This document shows, in pieces, positions 54,599 through 64,000 of a stretch of DNA of 64,000 bases. This DNA is from Saprospiraceae bacterium (GTDB lineage Bacteria; Bacteroidota; Bacteroidia; Chitinophagales; Saprospiraceae), in NCBI GenBank assembly GCA_016709995.1, contig JADJLQ010000001.1, positions 2,514,001 to 2,578,000 of the forward strand, in the 5' to 3' direction. The position numbers were made by a program, and so were the translations under genes. Each line of letters opens with the position of its first letter. Position 1 is the stretch's first letter. Under the pieces are notes generated by a model, which made no database searches, was not told the DNA's origin, and saw only the letters and a program-made list of their open reading frames with translations.

Positions 54599-56095
54599 AT
54601 GTCCAGCGAAAGATATATCCTAGCCTTAGATCAAGGCACAACAAGTTCCAGGGCCATCCTCTTTGATGAAAAAGGGCTGATAGCCGGTGTAGCCCAACAA
54701 GAATTTACTCAAATCTTTCCACAACCCGGATGGGTAGAGCACAATGCGCTGGAGATTTGGGATACTCAGTTGATGGTTGCTCGCCAGGTGCTTAAAGATC
54801 ACCAGGTGCAGGCAGATCAGATCGCTGCGATAGGCATCACCAATCAACGCGAGACTACCGTCCTATGGGATAAAATAACCGGGATACCTATATATAATGC
54901 CATTGTATGGCAAGATCGACGCACAGCCCCTATCTGTGAACAATTGAAAAGTGATAATCATGCTGACTATATCTCAGAGTATACCGGACTGGTGGTGGAC
55001 GCCTATTTTTCCGGGACTAAGATTAAGTGGATACTGGATAATGTGTTGGGAGCCAGAGAAAAAGCCGAAGCGGGCCATTTATTGTTTGGCACCATCGATA
55101 CGTGGCTGTTATGGAATCTGACCAATGGCCAGGTTCATGCTACCGACTACAGCAATGCCTCCCGTACCATGGTCTACAATATCCGATCCCTGGAATGGGA
55201 TACTAAAATGCTCTCTATCCTTGATATTCCAAAAAACATTTTACCGGAAGTCTTGCCGTCTAGTGGTCACTTTGGAGAAACCGAGATCAGTTTGTTCGGA
55301 TCTTCTATACCGATCACAGGCATTGCCGGTGACCAGCAGGCTGCCCTTTTTGGCCAGGCTTGCTTCACTGCTGGTATGGCCAAGAATACATACGGTACCG
55401 GATGTTTTATGTTGATGAATACCGGCGACAAATGTATCCGGTCTAAAAATGGTCTGTTGACCACGATCGCCTGGGGCTTAGATGGCAAAGTCACCTATGC
55501 CCTGGAGGGAAGTGTGTTCAATGCAGGATCTGCTGTGCAATGGTTGCGCGATGGTCTGGGTATCATCCAGGCTTCTCACGAAACTGAACTCATAGCAGCA
55601 TCCGTAAAGGATACGGGTGGAGTCTACCTGGTACCTGCGTTTACCGGTATGGGAGCCCCTTACTGGGACATGTATGCAAGGGGTACAATACAAGGGCTCA
55701 CCCGTGGTACTACCAGGGCACATATCGTCAGGGCTACGTTGGAATCTATGGCTTACCAAACCCGAGATGTACTTGATATCATGGCGCAGGAATCTGGCAT
55801 TCGACTCCAGGCTTTGCGTGTCGACGGAGGCGCATCTGCCAATAATTTTTTGATGCAATTTCAAGCTGATATCCTGATGACGGAAGTGCAGCGACCTACC
55901 ATCATAGAGACCACGGCGCTAGGTGCAGCTTACCTGGCAGGCCTGGCGATCGGTCTGTGGACCAAGAAAGAGATTAATGAGCTTTGGTTGATTGATGCCC
56001 AATTCAGCCCAGACATCTCCAAAGAAACTTCTGATGCCCTGCACAAAGGATGGAAAAAAGCTGTAAGCCGAAGTCTGGATTGGGAGGAACGGTAG
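54599..56095 (+). CDS. glpK: Glycerol kinase
   Basis: Phosphorylates glycerol to glycerol-3-phosphate with ATP, giving the substrate of glpD next to it. 498 residues. The sugar-kinase start YILALDQGTTSSRAILFDEKG, the substrate-side NQRETTVLWDKITGIPIYNAIVWQ, the GIAGDQQAALFGQ motif and the ATP-site LRVDGGASANNFLMQFQADIL are all intact. It ends one base before the convergent cytochrome gene. Confidence 0.96.
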   Translation: MSSERYILALDQGTTSSRAILFDEKGLIAGVAQQEFTQIFPQPGWVEHNALEIWDTQLMVARQVLKDHQVQADQIAAIGITNQRETTVLWDKITGIPIYNAIVWQDRRTAPICEQLKSDNHADYISEYTGLVVDAYFSGTKIKWILDNVLGAREKAEAGHLLFGTIDTWLLWNLTNGQVHATDYSNASRTMVYNIRSLEWDTKMLSILDIPKNILPEVLPSSGHFGETEISLFGSSIPITGIAGDQQAALFGQACFTAGMAKNTYGTGCFMLMNTGDKCIRSKNGLLTTIAWGLDGKVTYALEGSVFNAGSAVQWLRDGLGIIQASHETELIAASVKDTGGVYLVPAFTGMGAPYWDMYARGTIQGLTRGTTRAHIVRATLESMAYQTRDVLDIMAQESGIRLQALRVDGGASANNFLMQFQADILMTEVQRPTIIETTALGAAYLAGLAIGLWTKKEINELWLIDAQFSPDISKETSDALHKGWKKAVSRSLDWEER

Positions 56096-56096
56096 G

Positions 56097-56576
56097 CTAG
56101 TTTTTGACTTCCAGCTTTAAGGCGGGTTTTAAAGTCCCTCGATGGCAGGATATGCAGTTGACTACTGGTCTTTTGCTCAAACCATCGATAGTTTTGAGTT
56201 TTTCATTAATCATTGTACCGAGATTGACCATATCGCGGGCGATGGATTTTTGCTTTTTTTCATCAGATGCAAAATCATCCGTACGATGACAATGGCTGCA
56301 GCTCACGCCAAGCGCTTTGCTCCATGCGTCCATTGCATAGACCAGATTTTCTGCCGGAAATCCGCCCAATACCTGCAAGTTAACAAAGATTGAATCTACA
56401 GTAATTTGCTCTTTGCCTTTTATGGCTAGTTTAACCTTATCTATGTATTTCTGGCGTTCAGCCTGTAGTGAATCTGTAAAAGCCGCAGGAGATGCAGGAA
56501 CGAAAACTTCACGGTGCATGGAAGTCAGCACGAAAAATGAGACACCTAATAATCCCAGAGTAAAGCGAATGGGCAT
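56097..56576 (-). CDS. Dihaem c-type cytochrome, reaction-centre-subunit-like
   Basis: 159 residues from the ATG at 56576 (MPIRFTLGLLGVSFFVLTS, signal or anchor); a frame from 56633 was judged too long. Two haem-binding CxxCH motifs: CSHCHRTDDF and CISCHRGTL near the C-terminus. The helical segment between them (SIARDMVNLGTMINEKLKTIDG) fits the photosynthetic reaction-centre cytochrome c-like family often found in non-photosynthetic Bacteroidota. It is probably a periplasmic electron carrier, partner unknown. Confidence 0.88.
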   Translation of the reverse strand: MPIRFTLGLLGVSFFVLTSMHREVFVPASPAAFTDSLQAERQKYIDKVKLAIKGKEQITVDSIFVNLQVLGGFPAENLVYAMDAWSKALGVSCSHCHRTDDFASDEKKQKSIARDMVNLGTMINEKLKTIDGLSKRPVVNCISCHRGTLKPALKLEVKN

Positions 56577-56713
56577 AGTCGATTGATTTAAACTTTTTTT
56601 ATAAACGAAATATTTGAGCCATTCGCTTTTCAAGTAATAAAAAACAGTATCTATTGGGTATTCTATTAGATAACAGATGGTTTGTGTATTTTCATTCTTT
56701 TAATATACTTCTT

Positions 56714-58033
56714 ATGAAAAAACTTAATCAAAGTTCACTATCCCGTCGGGCATTCATTAAACAGTCGGCTGCTACGGCAACCGGATTTTTTATCATTCCC
56801 AGACATGTATTGGGCGGTTATAAAAAAGACGGTTCAAGATATATAGCCCCCAGTGACATCATCTCCTTAGGTATGATCGGATGTGGCAAACAAAGCAAGT
56901 CACTGGTAAACTCTTTTATAACTACCGGAGAAGCTCGATTTGTAGCGTTGAGTGAGGTATATGATGCCAAAGCTCAGGTGCTCAAAGAAAGATTGAAATC
57001 GATTTATTCTGAAGCCCCTACCCTGGGTAAGTATCAAGATCTGCCCGTGTACAAAAACTATAGAGAACTCTTAGCTCGAAAAGATATTGATGCGGTACTT
57101 ATAGCCACCCCAGATCACTGGCATGCGGTCATAGCCGTGGAAGCTGCCAAAGCAGGCAAAGACATCTATGGTGAAAAACCCTTATCTCTAACAGTCCGTG
57201 AAGGCCGGGCAATGGTAGAAGCAGTCAGGAAGAATAATCGCATTTTTCAAACAGGCAGTATGCAACGCTCCTGGCCTGAATTCAGACAAACTGCAGAGTT
57301 GGTGCGCAATGGATATATCGGCGACATCAAACATATCAAAGTCAATGTAGGGCCTCCTCCCATCAAATACAACCTGCCTGAAGAGATTATACCGACCGGA
57401 CTGGATTGGACCAGATGGTTGGGACCAAATGATCCGGTAGTTTTCAATAGCGAACTGGCTCCACCAATTTCCAAAGATGTATTCCCTAACTGGAGGCTGT
57501 ACAAAGAGTTTGGAGGAGGTATGGTGACTGACTGGGGAGCCCATATGTTTGATATCGTGCAGTGGTCTTTGGATATGGATCAGAGTGGACCAGTGGAGGT
57601 AATTCCTCCTGATGGCAAAGAACATCCATTCCTAACCTATAGATACAAGAATGGCATCACCATGACACATGAAAAATGGGACTGGAACAATGCGATCCAT
57701 TTTGTCGGCACTGAGGGCGAAATAAAAGTACAACGCAAAAAATTAGAAACTACTCCCCCTGCCTTAAAAGATAAAGTCATCGGTGAAACAGAAAAACACG
57801 TGTACAGAAGTGACAATCATTATAAAGATTTTATAGCGTCTATGCGCACGCGTAAACTGCCCATCTGTGATGTTGAGATCGGGCATCGCACCGCCTCCGT
57901 GTGCAATATTGGCAACATCGCGTATCAATTAGGCAGGCCATTGAAGTGGAATCCCAAAAAAGAAATGTTCAAAGGGGATGCAGAGGCAAATGGTTTGCTG
58001 GGAAGAAATTTGAAAAATGGTTTCACTATCTGA
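56714..58033 (+). CDS. Tat-exported Gfo/Idh/MocA family oxidoreductase (second paralogue)
   Basis: 439 residues from the ATG at 56714 (MKKLNQSSLSRRAFIKQSAA), which begins with a twin-arginine signal (SRRAFIK). The Rossmann domain follows (LGMIGCGKQSKSLVNSF, ATPDHWHAVIAVEAAKAGKDIYGEKPLSLTV) and then the C-terminal domain (FPNWRLYKEFGGGMVTDWGAHMFDIVQWSLDM). It resembles the protein at 33211 in domain order, motifs and final residues. Sugar substrate unknown; export by the TatC encoded at 13028 is plausible. Confidence 0.9.
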   Translation: MKKLNQSSLSRRAFIKQSAATATGFFIIPRHVLGGYKKDGSRYIAPSDIISLGMIGCGKQSKSLVNSFITTGEARFVALSEVYDAKAQVLKERLKSIYSEAPTLGKYQDLPVYKNYRELLARKDIDAVLIATPDHWHAVIAVEAAKAGKDIYGEKPLSLTVREGRAMVEAVRKNNRIFQTGSMQRSWPEFRQTAELVRNGYIGDIKHIKVNVGPPPIKYNLPEEIIPTGLDWTRWLGPNDPVVFNSELAPPISKDVFPNWRLYKEFGGGMVTDWGAHMFDIVQWSLDMDQSGPVEVIPPDGKEHPFLTYRYKNGITMTHEKWDWNNAIHFVGTEGEIKVQRKKLETTPPALKDKVIGETEKHVYRSDNHYKDFIASMRTRKLPICDVEIGHRTASVCNIGNIAYQLGRPLKWNPKKEMFKGDAEANGLLGRNLKNGFTI

Positions 58034-58130
58034 TTTTCAAAGAAACCATATCACTTTATTTGTACCTATTTATTTAAAGAAAACTCTGGTCATCTAATAA
58101 GGACAGAAAGTTTTTTACTTTTAGCCGGCG

Positions 58131-58565
58131 ATGACAGACCAATTTTTTATGGAGAAAGCGCTTGAACAAGCGCTTCAGGCATATGAACAAGATGAAGTAC
58201 CTATAGGGGCCATCTTAGTAAGTAATCTACATATCATAGGCCGCGGGCAAAATCAAACAGAACATCTGCAGGATATTACCGCGCATGCGGAAATGATCGC
58301 CATGAGTGCCGGATTTGAATTATTAGGGTCCAAGTATCTGGAAGACTGCACGCTGTACGTGACCCTGGAGCCTTGCGTGATGTGCGCAGGAGCACTTAGG
58401 TGGGCACAGATCGGCAGGATAGTCTACGGAGCCGGAGATGATAAATACGGCTTCATGAAATTTGGCAAAGAAATATTACATCCCAAGACCAAACTGGAAT
58501 ATGGTCTGCTGGAATCAGAATGTAGTGCAATCATCAAACAATTTTTCAAGTCAAAAAGAAAGTAA
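58131..58565 (+). CDS. tadA: tRNA-specific adenosine deaminase TadA
   Basis: Deaminates A34 to inosine in tRNA-Arg(ACG). The 144-residue protein has the zinc and proton-shuttle motif HAEMIAM and the PCVMCAGALRWAQIGRIVYGA zinc site (Cys-x2-Cys), as in TadA. The start ATG lies nine bases after TACTTTTA, a near match to the -7 element. Confidence 0.95.
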   Translation: MTDQFFMEKALEQALQAYEQDEVPIGAILVSNLHIIGRGQNQTEHLQDITAHAEMIAMSAGFELLGSKYLEDCTLYVTLEPCVMCAGALRWAQIGRIVYGAGDDKYGFMKFGKEILHPKTKLEYGLLESECSAIIKQFFKSKRK

Positions 58566-58684
58566 AGCCCTCCTTTGAAATTCAGATTCTCTTAAAGTCA
58601 GTTAAATCCCGAGTTAAATAGTCTTAAGATGATACATAATAGATCTTAACACAGTCTAATTTGTATAGCAATAAAAACGCAACC

Positions 58685-59227
58685 ATGACAAAACTTATTT
58701 ACACCGGAATTGCTTTGATAATACTTTCTTCCTGTGCGCCCTCACTGAGCCCTTATACTCAGAAACTATATGATCGATATGAATGGAAAGAGGCCGATCT
58801 CAAAAAAGTCCAGTTTTACCTTAGCGATGACATCGTACTTAGAAGAAAAGCAGGATCAGGCAAGGCAGAGATCAATCAGGGGCAGATCAAAGTGATCGAT
58901 GGCACCAGATATGAAATCGTAAAATTTAAACGAGGTACTCCGGGCGTGCTGCTCTTTATGCCCAAAGAAAACAGGATGGCTATCAGCTTTGAAGAAGGAA
59001 AAGCCAATGATGCCAATTATCTCATGTTTGGCCCTAATCCTACGGTCAACAATCAATATGTATTATTGGCGGCAGATTGGGACAAACGCTCCGGAGAAGT
59101 CACCTATCAAGGCAAAAAATGGGAGACCAGCAGCCACAGTGCTTTTGCCGGCCTCGAAATCAATTTAAAAAATATAGACCAATATAATACCGAAGCACGG
59201 GTAGCTAAGGGCAGGACGGTGGAGTGA
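58685..59227 (+). CDS. Putative lipoprotein, unknown function
   Basis: 180 residues from the ATG at 58685; the frame from 58661 starts eight codons earlier. The N-terminus is a lipoprotein signal (MTKLIYTGIALIILSSCAPS, lipobox LSSC). The mature part is beta-rich (KKVQFYLSDDIVLRRK ... GVLLFMPKENRMAISFEEG). Not assigned to a family. It should sit in the outer or inner membrane facing the periplasm. Confidence 0.72.
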   Translation: MTKLIYTGIALIILSSCAPSLSPYTQKLYDRYEWKEADLKKVQFYLSDDIVLRRKAGSGKAEINQGQIKVIDGTRYEIVKFKRGTPGVLLFMPKENRMAISFEEGKANDANYLMFGPNPTVNNQYVLLAADWDKRSGEVTYQGKKWETSSHSAFAGLEINLKNIDQYNTEARVAKGRTVE

Positions 59228-59258
59228 AGTCAGATGTCTGATTTCTGAGATCTGATTC

Positions 59259-61448
59259 TCACTTAAGCCAATGATCGAGGTAGTCCAAATAAGTCTGCCA
59301 TAACCTTACCTGGCTGGCTCCACTGTAGGCTACGCCATGATGTCCGGGAGGGTATATCCTCAGCTCTATTTCTTTGCCTGCGTCAGTGGCTAATTTGACA
59401 AACTGAAATGTGTTGATCACATGGACATTGTCGTCTTCCAGGGAGTGTGCTATCATCAAATGGTCTGTCAGGTTTTTGACAAAATTTTGTGGTGCGTTGT
59501 CTTGATAAAGCTCCTCGTTCTCAGGAATTAATCCCATGTATCGCTCGGTCCAGATATTGTCATAAAGTTTATAGTTGGTCACCGGAGCCCCAGCTATCCC
59601 TACTTTAAAGGCGCCAGGGTGTTTGGTCAGGGTATAAGTCGTAGTGAAACCGCCATAACTGTGACCTTGGATAGCCATCCGAGATCTGTCCAACCAGGTG
59701 TACTTAGCTGCAAGGGCATCTGCAGTGGCTACGAAATCCTCTGTCTCCAACTTGCCAAGTTGTTCATATACCGATTCCATAAAATCCCTTCCATATCCTG
59801 TACTACCCCGATTGTTGACTGAAGCTATTACGTAGCCGCTTTGTGCCAGATATTGTTCATACGGATTGGCGCCCCATTGATCGTATACGCTTTGGGCACC
59901 AGGACCACCATATATGGACAAGACCATCGGGTATTTTTTATTTGGGTCAAAGTCCATCGGTTTAATCAGGTAGATATCCAGATTGCGGCCATCCTGAGTC
60001 CGGATTGACTCTAATTCTTTAGGAGCATATGCATGTGCCTGCACGAAGGCTTTGACACCTTCATTGGTTTGCCAGCTTTTTTTAAGCACCCCGTCAGTAT
60101 TACGGATCTCTACCTGCTTTGGCATTTGTGTATTGGACCAGGTATCGATAAAAAATCCTCCTCCCGGGGCAAACTGGATGATATGTCGGCCATGGGTAGT
60201 GGTAATTTGCGTCTTACCGGAACCATCCAGATTTATTTTATACAAATGCCTTTCCAATCCAGAAGCTTCGGTACTGGTATAATATAAAAGCCTGGTCTGC
60301 GGATCTACCGACTCGACAGTCATTACATCCCAGTCACCTTTGGTCACCTGGCTCAGCATTTTTCCATTATAATCATATCGGTATACATGCTGATAACCAT
60401 CCCTATCAGATATCCAATAATATTCGTTTACATTTTTGGGAAAGAAAAAATGGTGCATGATCCCTGAAAAGAAATTGAAGATATCCATCCATCCTTTGGA
60501 GTCTTCCTGCATAGTACTGCCAGCCTGGCCTGTCTTGCGATTGACCATGTATAAGTCTAATTTCTTTTGTTTTCGGTCGAGGTGCACTACGGCAAGTTTT
60601 TGAGGGTCAGAAGTCCAATAAATCCGTGGAAAAAATCCCCCTGCCAATGGAATGTCAGCCCAGGTAGTCTTGCCTTTTTTTATTTCGACAATACCTATTT
60701 TGGCCATGGGCACCGGATCGCCAACGCGTGGATAAGGGATCTTTTTGTAATCGGGATGCATGCCACTCAGATCTGAGTATTGATAGATGGGCACTGCACT
60801 TTCATCTATATGCCAATAAGCTATGCTTTTACTATCGGGATTCCACTCCCAGGCCCTGACCAGGCCAAATTCTTCCTCGTATACCCAACCAAAACGACCG
60901 TTATAAATGGTATTGGTACCATCTTTGGTCAATTGTTTTTCTTTTTTAGATGCCAGGTTTAATACATACAAATTGCCATTACGCTCATACGCCACTGACT
61001 CACCGTCGGGTGAGACTTGGGATGTGTAGGCGTCTTTAGCGACCAAGCGAAGAGATTTGTCTTTTAGTGAATACAGATAATAATCAGCATTGCCACTGTT
61101 GCGCCAGACTTGTCTGAAGTTTGTCCTAAATAATAAATAATTAAAATCACTGGTCCATTCGAAAGCGTCATATTGAAATGGTTGGCCCGTCCCGGGCAGT
61201 TTTAAATTGCTGCCATCAAATACAATATCATCTATCCCGGTAGCCGGGTCGTAGGTATTTATTTTGCCCGGGGATTTTATATACGAAAACTGATTGCCAT
61301 CCCTGATCCAATTTACACTTTGTGGGCCACCTGAGCCATTGAGTTTGCCACTACTAAAGAGTGCATCCTGCATTGAAGTGTATTTTGCCTGGCCATGAGC
61401 CGCAAGGACAATGAAGAAAAAGAACAGGAAATAACTGAATCTGGTCAT
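59259..61448 (-). CDS. Secreted S9 prolyl-oligopeptidase-type peptidase (DPP-IV-like)
   Basis: 729 residues from the ATG at 61448, giving a clean signal peptide (MTRFSYFLFFFFIVLAAHGQ); the frame from 61493 is longer without support. An N-terminal beta-propeller (about 40-460) is followed by an alpha/beta-hydrolase domain with Ser in GHSYGGFTTTYTL, Asp in SLEDDNVHVI and His in YPPGHHGVAY. Dipeptidyl-peptidase IV activity is the likely role. The gene is divergent from the glycosyltransferase at 61507 (58 bases). Confidence 0.94.
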   Translation of the reverse strand: MTRFSYFLFFFFIVLAAHGQAKYTSMQDALFSSGKLNGSGGPQSVNWIRDGNQFSYIKSPGKINTYDPATGIDDIVFDGSNLKLPGTGQPFQYDAFEWTSDFNYLLFRTNFRQVWRNSGNADYYLYSLKDKSLRLVAKDAYTSQVSPDGESVAYERNGNLYVLNLASKKEKQLTKDGTNTIYNGRFGWVYEEEFGLVRAWEWNPDSKSIAYWHIDESAVPIYQYSDLSGMHPDYKKIPYPRVGDPVPMAKIGIVEIKKGKTTWADIPLAGGFFPRIYWTSDPQKLAVVHLDRKQKKLDLYMVNRKTGQAGSTMQEDSKGWMDIFNFFSGIMHHFFFPKNVNEYYWISDRDGYQHVYRYDYNGKMLSQVTKGDWDVMTVESVDPQTRLLYYTSTEASGLERHLYKINLDGSGKTQITTTHGRHIIQFAPGGGFFIDTWSNTQMPKQVEIRNTDGVLKKSWQTNEGVKAFVQAHAYAPKELESIRTQDGRNLDIYLIKPMDFDPNKKYPMVLSIYGGPGAQSVYDQWGANPYEQYLAQSGYVIASVNNRGSTGYGRDFMESVYEQLGKLETEDFVATADALAAKYTWLDRSRMAIQGHSYGGFTTTYTLTKHPGAFKVGIAGAPVTNYKLYDNIWTERYMGLIPENEELYQDNAPQNFVKNLTDHLMIAHSLEDDNVHVINTFQFVKLATDAGKEIELRIYPPGHHGVAYSGASQVRLWQTYLDYLDHWLK

Positions 61449-61506
61449 AATAGTTTTTAAAATATTTAGTACAAAGCTAAAATATGGTATCATTGCAAAC
61501 GACTAT

Positions 61507-62631
61507 TTGGACAAAAAAACACTTCATATCGTCACTTTGGAGATCCCGTATCCCCCGAATAAGGGGAGTACTTTTGATATGTATTATAGAATTAAAGCCC
61601 TCGCTGAAGCAGGAGTCGAGATTATATTACATTGTTTTTATAAATCCTTTGTGGTAGAAACTGCTTTAGCACCATACTGCAAAGTCGTGTACCTGTATGC
61701 GCGTAAACCATTGTGGAAAATCCACTCTTTGAGCATACCCTTATTTGTGCAAAGCCGGCGAAATGACCAATTGATCGACATGCTCAGCCAGGATGACCAT
61801 CCTATCTTATATGAAGGCTTGCACACCACTTTTACGCTGACCGATCAAAGACTAAGACACAAAAAAAAATATATCCGCCAGCATAATATGGAGGCAGCAT
61901 ACTATCATCATCTCCGGTCCCAAGAAACAAATCCATTGAAAAAAATATATTATGCTATTGAGACTTATTTAGTCAAAAAATACGAACCTGCTGTACTATT
62001 CGATGCTGATCATTTATTTGCAATTTCGGAGCTAGAAAACCAGACTTACAAGACACTGGGATATAATGTTACCTGGCTACCACCTTTCCTCGATCATACT
62101 TTTACTTCCAAGACTGGAAGAGGAAGCTATGCTTTATATCACGGCGATCTCAGTATCAAAGAAAATGAAGCTGCTGCCCTATTTTTAATTGAAAAGGTTT
62201 TTAAACAATTGGACTATGCGTTAGTAGTGGCAGGCAAAAAACCATCTTCTAAAATAAAGTCTCTCATCTTCAAAAATAAAAAATTTACGCTTCATGACAC
62301 GCCCTCTACTGGTATGATGCAAGAACTTATCCGCGACGCACATATTATATTGGCACCATTTTCTCAGACCACTGGCTATAAGATCAAGTTGTTGGAATCA
62401 CTTACTAAAGGAAGACATATCATTACAACTTCAAATGTCAGAGTTTACCAGGAGCTGAGCCCTTGCCTACATTTTGCGTGTGACGAGGATACAGACTGGA
62501 TCGATCAAATTCAAACTTTGGTTGGTAGGGAGTTTACGGAGGAGGAAAAAGATAGCAGATTAAAAGTGATGGATCATTGGTTCAATCCAAAGGTCAATAT
62601 AGAGGAGTTTATTGCAAAAATCTTTGGATAA
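61507..62631 (+). CDS. GT4-like glycosyltransferase
   Basis: 374 residues from a TTG. The N-terminal Rossmann domain starts TLHIVTLEIPYPPNKGSTFDMYYRIKALAEAGVEI, as in GT-B enzymes. The C-terminal domain has ALYHGDLSIKENEAAA, the DAHIILAPFSQTTGYKIKLLESLTKG donor-binding region and the adjacent Glu (LLESL). It probably transfers a sugar in surface glycan or glycolipid synthesis. The start codon is unusual but no earlier ATG is available. Confidence 0.82.
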   Translation: MDKKTLHIVTLEIPYPPNKGSTFDMYYRIKALAEAGVEIILHCFYKSFVVETALAPYCKVVYLYARKPLWKIHSLSIPLFVQSRRNDQLIDMLSQDDHPILYEGLHTTFTLTDQRLRHKKKYIRQHNMEAAYYHHLRSQETNPLKKIYYAIETYLVKKYEPAVLFDADHLFAISELENQTYKTLGYNVTWLPPFLDHTFTSKTGRGSYALYHGDLSIKENEAAALFLIEKVFKQLDYALVVAGKKPSSKIKSLIFKNKKFTLHDTPSTGMMQELIRDAHIILAPFSQTTGYKIKLLESLTKGRHIITTSNVRVYQELSPCLHFACDEDTDWIDQIQTLVGREFTEEEKDSRLKVMDHWFNPKVNIEEFIAKIFG

Positions 62632-62758
62632 GTGTGTTGCACTTAAATTATAAACGAGGTTCGTGCTTTCTAGTATTTCCTTGCCGAATCCCGCTTTTGC
62701 CACAAGTCAGGTCGTCAGCGTTCTATTATTCAATTTTAGTAATCACTATTTTTCTGAC

Positions 62759-63271
62759 TCATTTGCCAATAATGTACATAGCTGCAGCCCTTTGATCGAA
62801 AGTCATACCATCTGTACCATTCCATTTTAATTTTCCAAAAAACTCCATGAGCTCTGGTGGGTGAATTGCTCGTTTACTTTCCATCAAATTGACATAAGCA
62901 AATGTGCCCCATAACAAGGCTTTGGTTTTGACTTTGGCCTCATCCCACATGATCATCTCGACATGGATATTGCTCTGATCATATCCGACTACATGGGTCT
63001 GCATGGTGACCATTTCGTTGACCAGGACCTGACGGATATAGGCTATTTGGTTTTTGGTCACCATCCAGGCATGACCGTTTTCCTGGGCAAACTTATGAAT
63101 GTCCAGGCCATAATTATCTCTCAATTGATCCTCGCGGGCCGATACAAAATAATCGAGATACCGGGATTGATTTAAATGTCTGAATGGATCACAATCATGA
63201 AACCGTATCAAAGCCTTGCTCTCCGGATGCATATGATAGTCGGTGATCTCTGTTAGTTTTCTTAAATTCAT
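62759..63271 (-). CDS. Hotdog-fold acyl-CoA thioesterase
   Basis: 170 residues. The thioesterase start IRFHDCDPFRHLNQSRYLDYF contains the family's conserved Asp (FHDCDPFRHLNQ). The later WDEAKVKTKALLWGTFAYVNL helps define the hotdog fold. It should hydrolyse acyl-CoA or acyl carriers in the cytoplasm (YbgC/FadM-like group). It is cotranscribed with nothing obvious; the 192-bp gap to the next gene holds no recognisable feature. Confidence 0.9.
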   Translation of the reverse strand: MNLRKLTEITDYHMHPESKALIRFHDCDPFRHLNQSRYLDYFVSAREDQLRDNYGLDIHKFAQENGHAWMVTKNQIAYIRQVLVNEMVTMQTHVVGYDQSNIHVEMIMWDEAKVKTKALLWGTFAYVNLMESKRAIHPPELMEFFGKLKWNGTDGMTFDQRAAAMYIIGK

Positions 63272-63463
63272 GAGACAAAAATACCGATTAGAAAGTTAAT
63301 CAAAAATGGAGCTCAAAATACTTCAAAGCTCACTGCGCGATGTTCAATCCCTATCATGGAGGAATATTAAAATCAAAAGCATACTATTCTCACCGCGAAC
63401 CCACTGTTTTTTTTTATTTTGCTTGAATCTATTAGCCACCTTTAGGAATCAAGCTTGAAAAAA

Positions 63464-64000
63464 TTATTTTTCGCCGGTAAGTTCATTATAAATCGTGGTG
63501 ATAAATGCATCACTTTTTATAAAACCACTTCCCATCGTGGCATCTAGGGCTGAGGTGATCTTGGCCGTTTTGATCTGGTCCAGATCCATACCTGCTTTTA
63601 TTTTCATTTTGACGGCATCTCTGATACTCATGACAGCATCTCTGACTTCGCGATAGTCTTTTTTATTGGCCAGATCGCCATGCCCTGGTATGATCACTGT
63701 TTCGTCATCGATCATGGTGATGGCTCTGGATACACCTGACAACCATCCGTCCACCGAACCTCCTGAGTTACGGTCAATAAACGGAAACCGGCCTTTCATA
63801 AAACAATCACCCGTATGAAGGACATTGCTCTTTGGAAAATAATACAAGGCATCCCCGTCGGTATGAGCATGATCCACATGAAAGATCACTATATCCTCTC
63901 CATTGAGATGCACATTGAGTCCATCTGCGAAGGTGATGACCGGCCAGGCTGCTTCAGGGGCCGCTTTTTGAGGTTGCGTAAAATTGATGATGCGTTGATC
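63464..64000 (-). CDS. Metallo-beta-lactamase-fold hydrolase, N-terminus missing at window edge
   Basis: The frame stays open to the right edge (178 residues to the stop). Seen are the third-histidine region (VDHAHTDGDALYYFPKSNVLHTGDCF), the GRFPFIDRNSGGS loop and the PGHGDLA motif. The HxHxDH motif must lie beyond the window. An internal GTG at 63913 is not the start, since coding sequence continues upstream of it. Substrate unknown. Confidence 0.9.
   Translation of the reverse strand, partial: DQRIINFTQPQKAAPEAAWPVITFADGLNVHLNGEDIVIFHVDHAHTDGDALYYFPKSNVLHTGDCFMKGRFPFIDRNSGGSVDGWLSGVSRAITMIDDETVIIPGHGDLANKKDYREVRDAVMSIRDAVKMKIKAGMDLDQIKTAKITSALDATMGSGFIKSDAFITTIYNELTGEK

Overview
The window reads as chromosomal DNA of a Bacteroidota bacterium, most likely of the Saprospiria type. 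The pointers are type IX secretion sorting domains (types A and B), a very large Cys-rich HYR-like cell-surface protein, the T9SS regulator PorX, TAnnTTTG promoter elements instead of sigma70 boxes, and few clear ribosome binding sites. Species assignment is inference. No phage, insertion sequence, CRISPR array or rRNA was seen.

Layout. Positions 1-9300: a thiolase cut by the left edge, initiator tRNA-fMet, a GT-C membrane glycosyltransferase, and a giant T9SS surface protein split by two single-base frameshifts (2617-7765). Positions 7950-11450: a small polysaccharide/capsule operon ending in a polyprenyl glycosylphosphotransferase. Positions 11579-17870: a T9SS type B LamG protein, tatC, porX, an HD phosphohydrolase and a decayed repeat/peptidoglycan-binding gene. 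Positions 18000-26700: a housekeeping block with glyA, truA, the tig-clpP-clpX proteostasis cluster, tRNA-Leu, the stringent-response gene rsh and a Fur-family regulator. Positions 26740-33040: sulfatase, purA, a MacB-like permease, an inositol-monophosphatase-like enzyme, an NfuA-type iron-sulfur carrier and tRNA-Gly. Positions 33200-45520: a Tat-exported oxidoreductase, a Cys/Met-metabolism PLP enzyme overlapping radC, an ABC exporter, a GT2-GMC oxidoreductase pair, a lipid kinase and an M14 carboxypeptidase.

The most unusual locus is a tightly overlapping six-gene minus-strand run, 52573 down to 45532. It joins muropeptide recycling enzymes (LD-carboxypeptidase, L-Ala-D/L-Glu epimerase, an alpha-oxoamine-synthase-like PLP enzyme) to an exported haem dehydrogenase, a formylglycine-enzyme-like protein lacking the usual active-site motif, and a DUF1080 (3-keto-glycoside hydrolase family) protein. 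The rest, 52785-64000, holds divergent glpD/glpK, a dihaem cytochrome c, another Tat-type Gfo/Idh/MocA protein, tadA, a DPP-IV-like peptidase, a glycosyltransferase, a hotdog thioesterase and a metallo-beta-lactamase-fold protein cut by the right edge.

Three sequence-level patterns run through the window. Short tandem duplications (35-37 bp) sit over the stop codons of two genes. Single-base contractions break two loci. Several TAnnTTTG elements lie so close to the start codon that the mRNAs would be leaderless or nearly so. Start codons were moved where the longest open frame ran through a tRNA, an upstream gene or a promoter; each such choice is stated in the entry.
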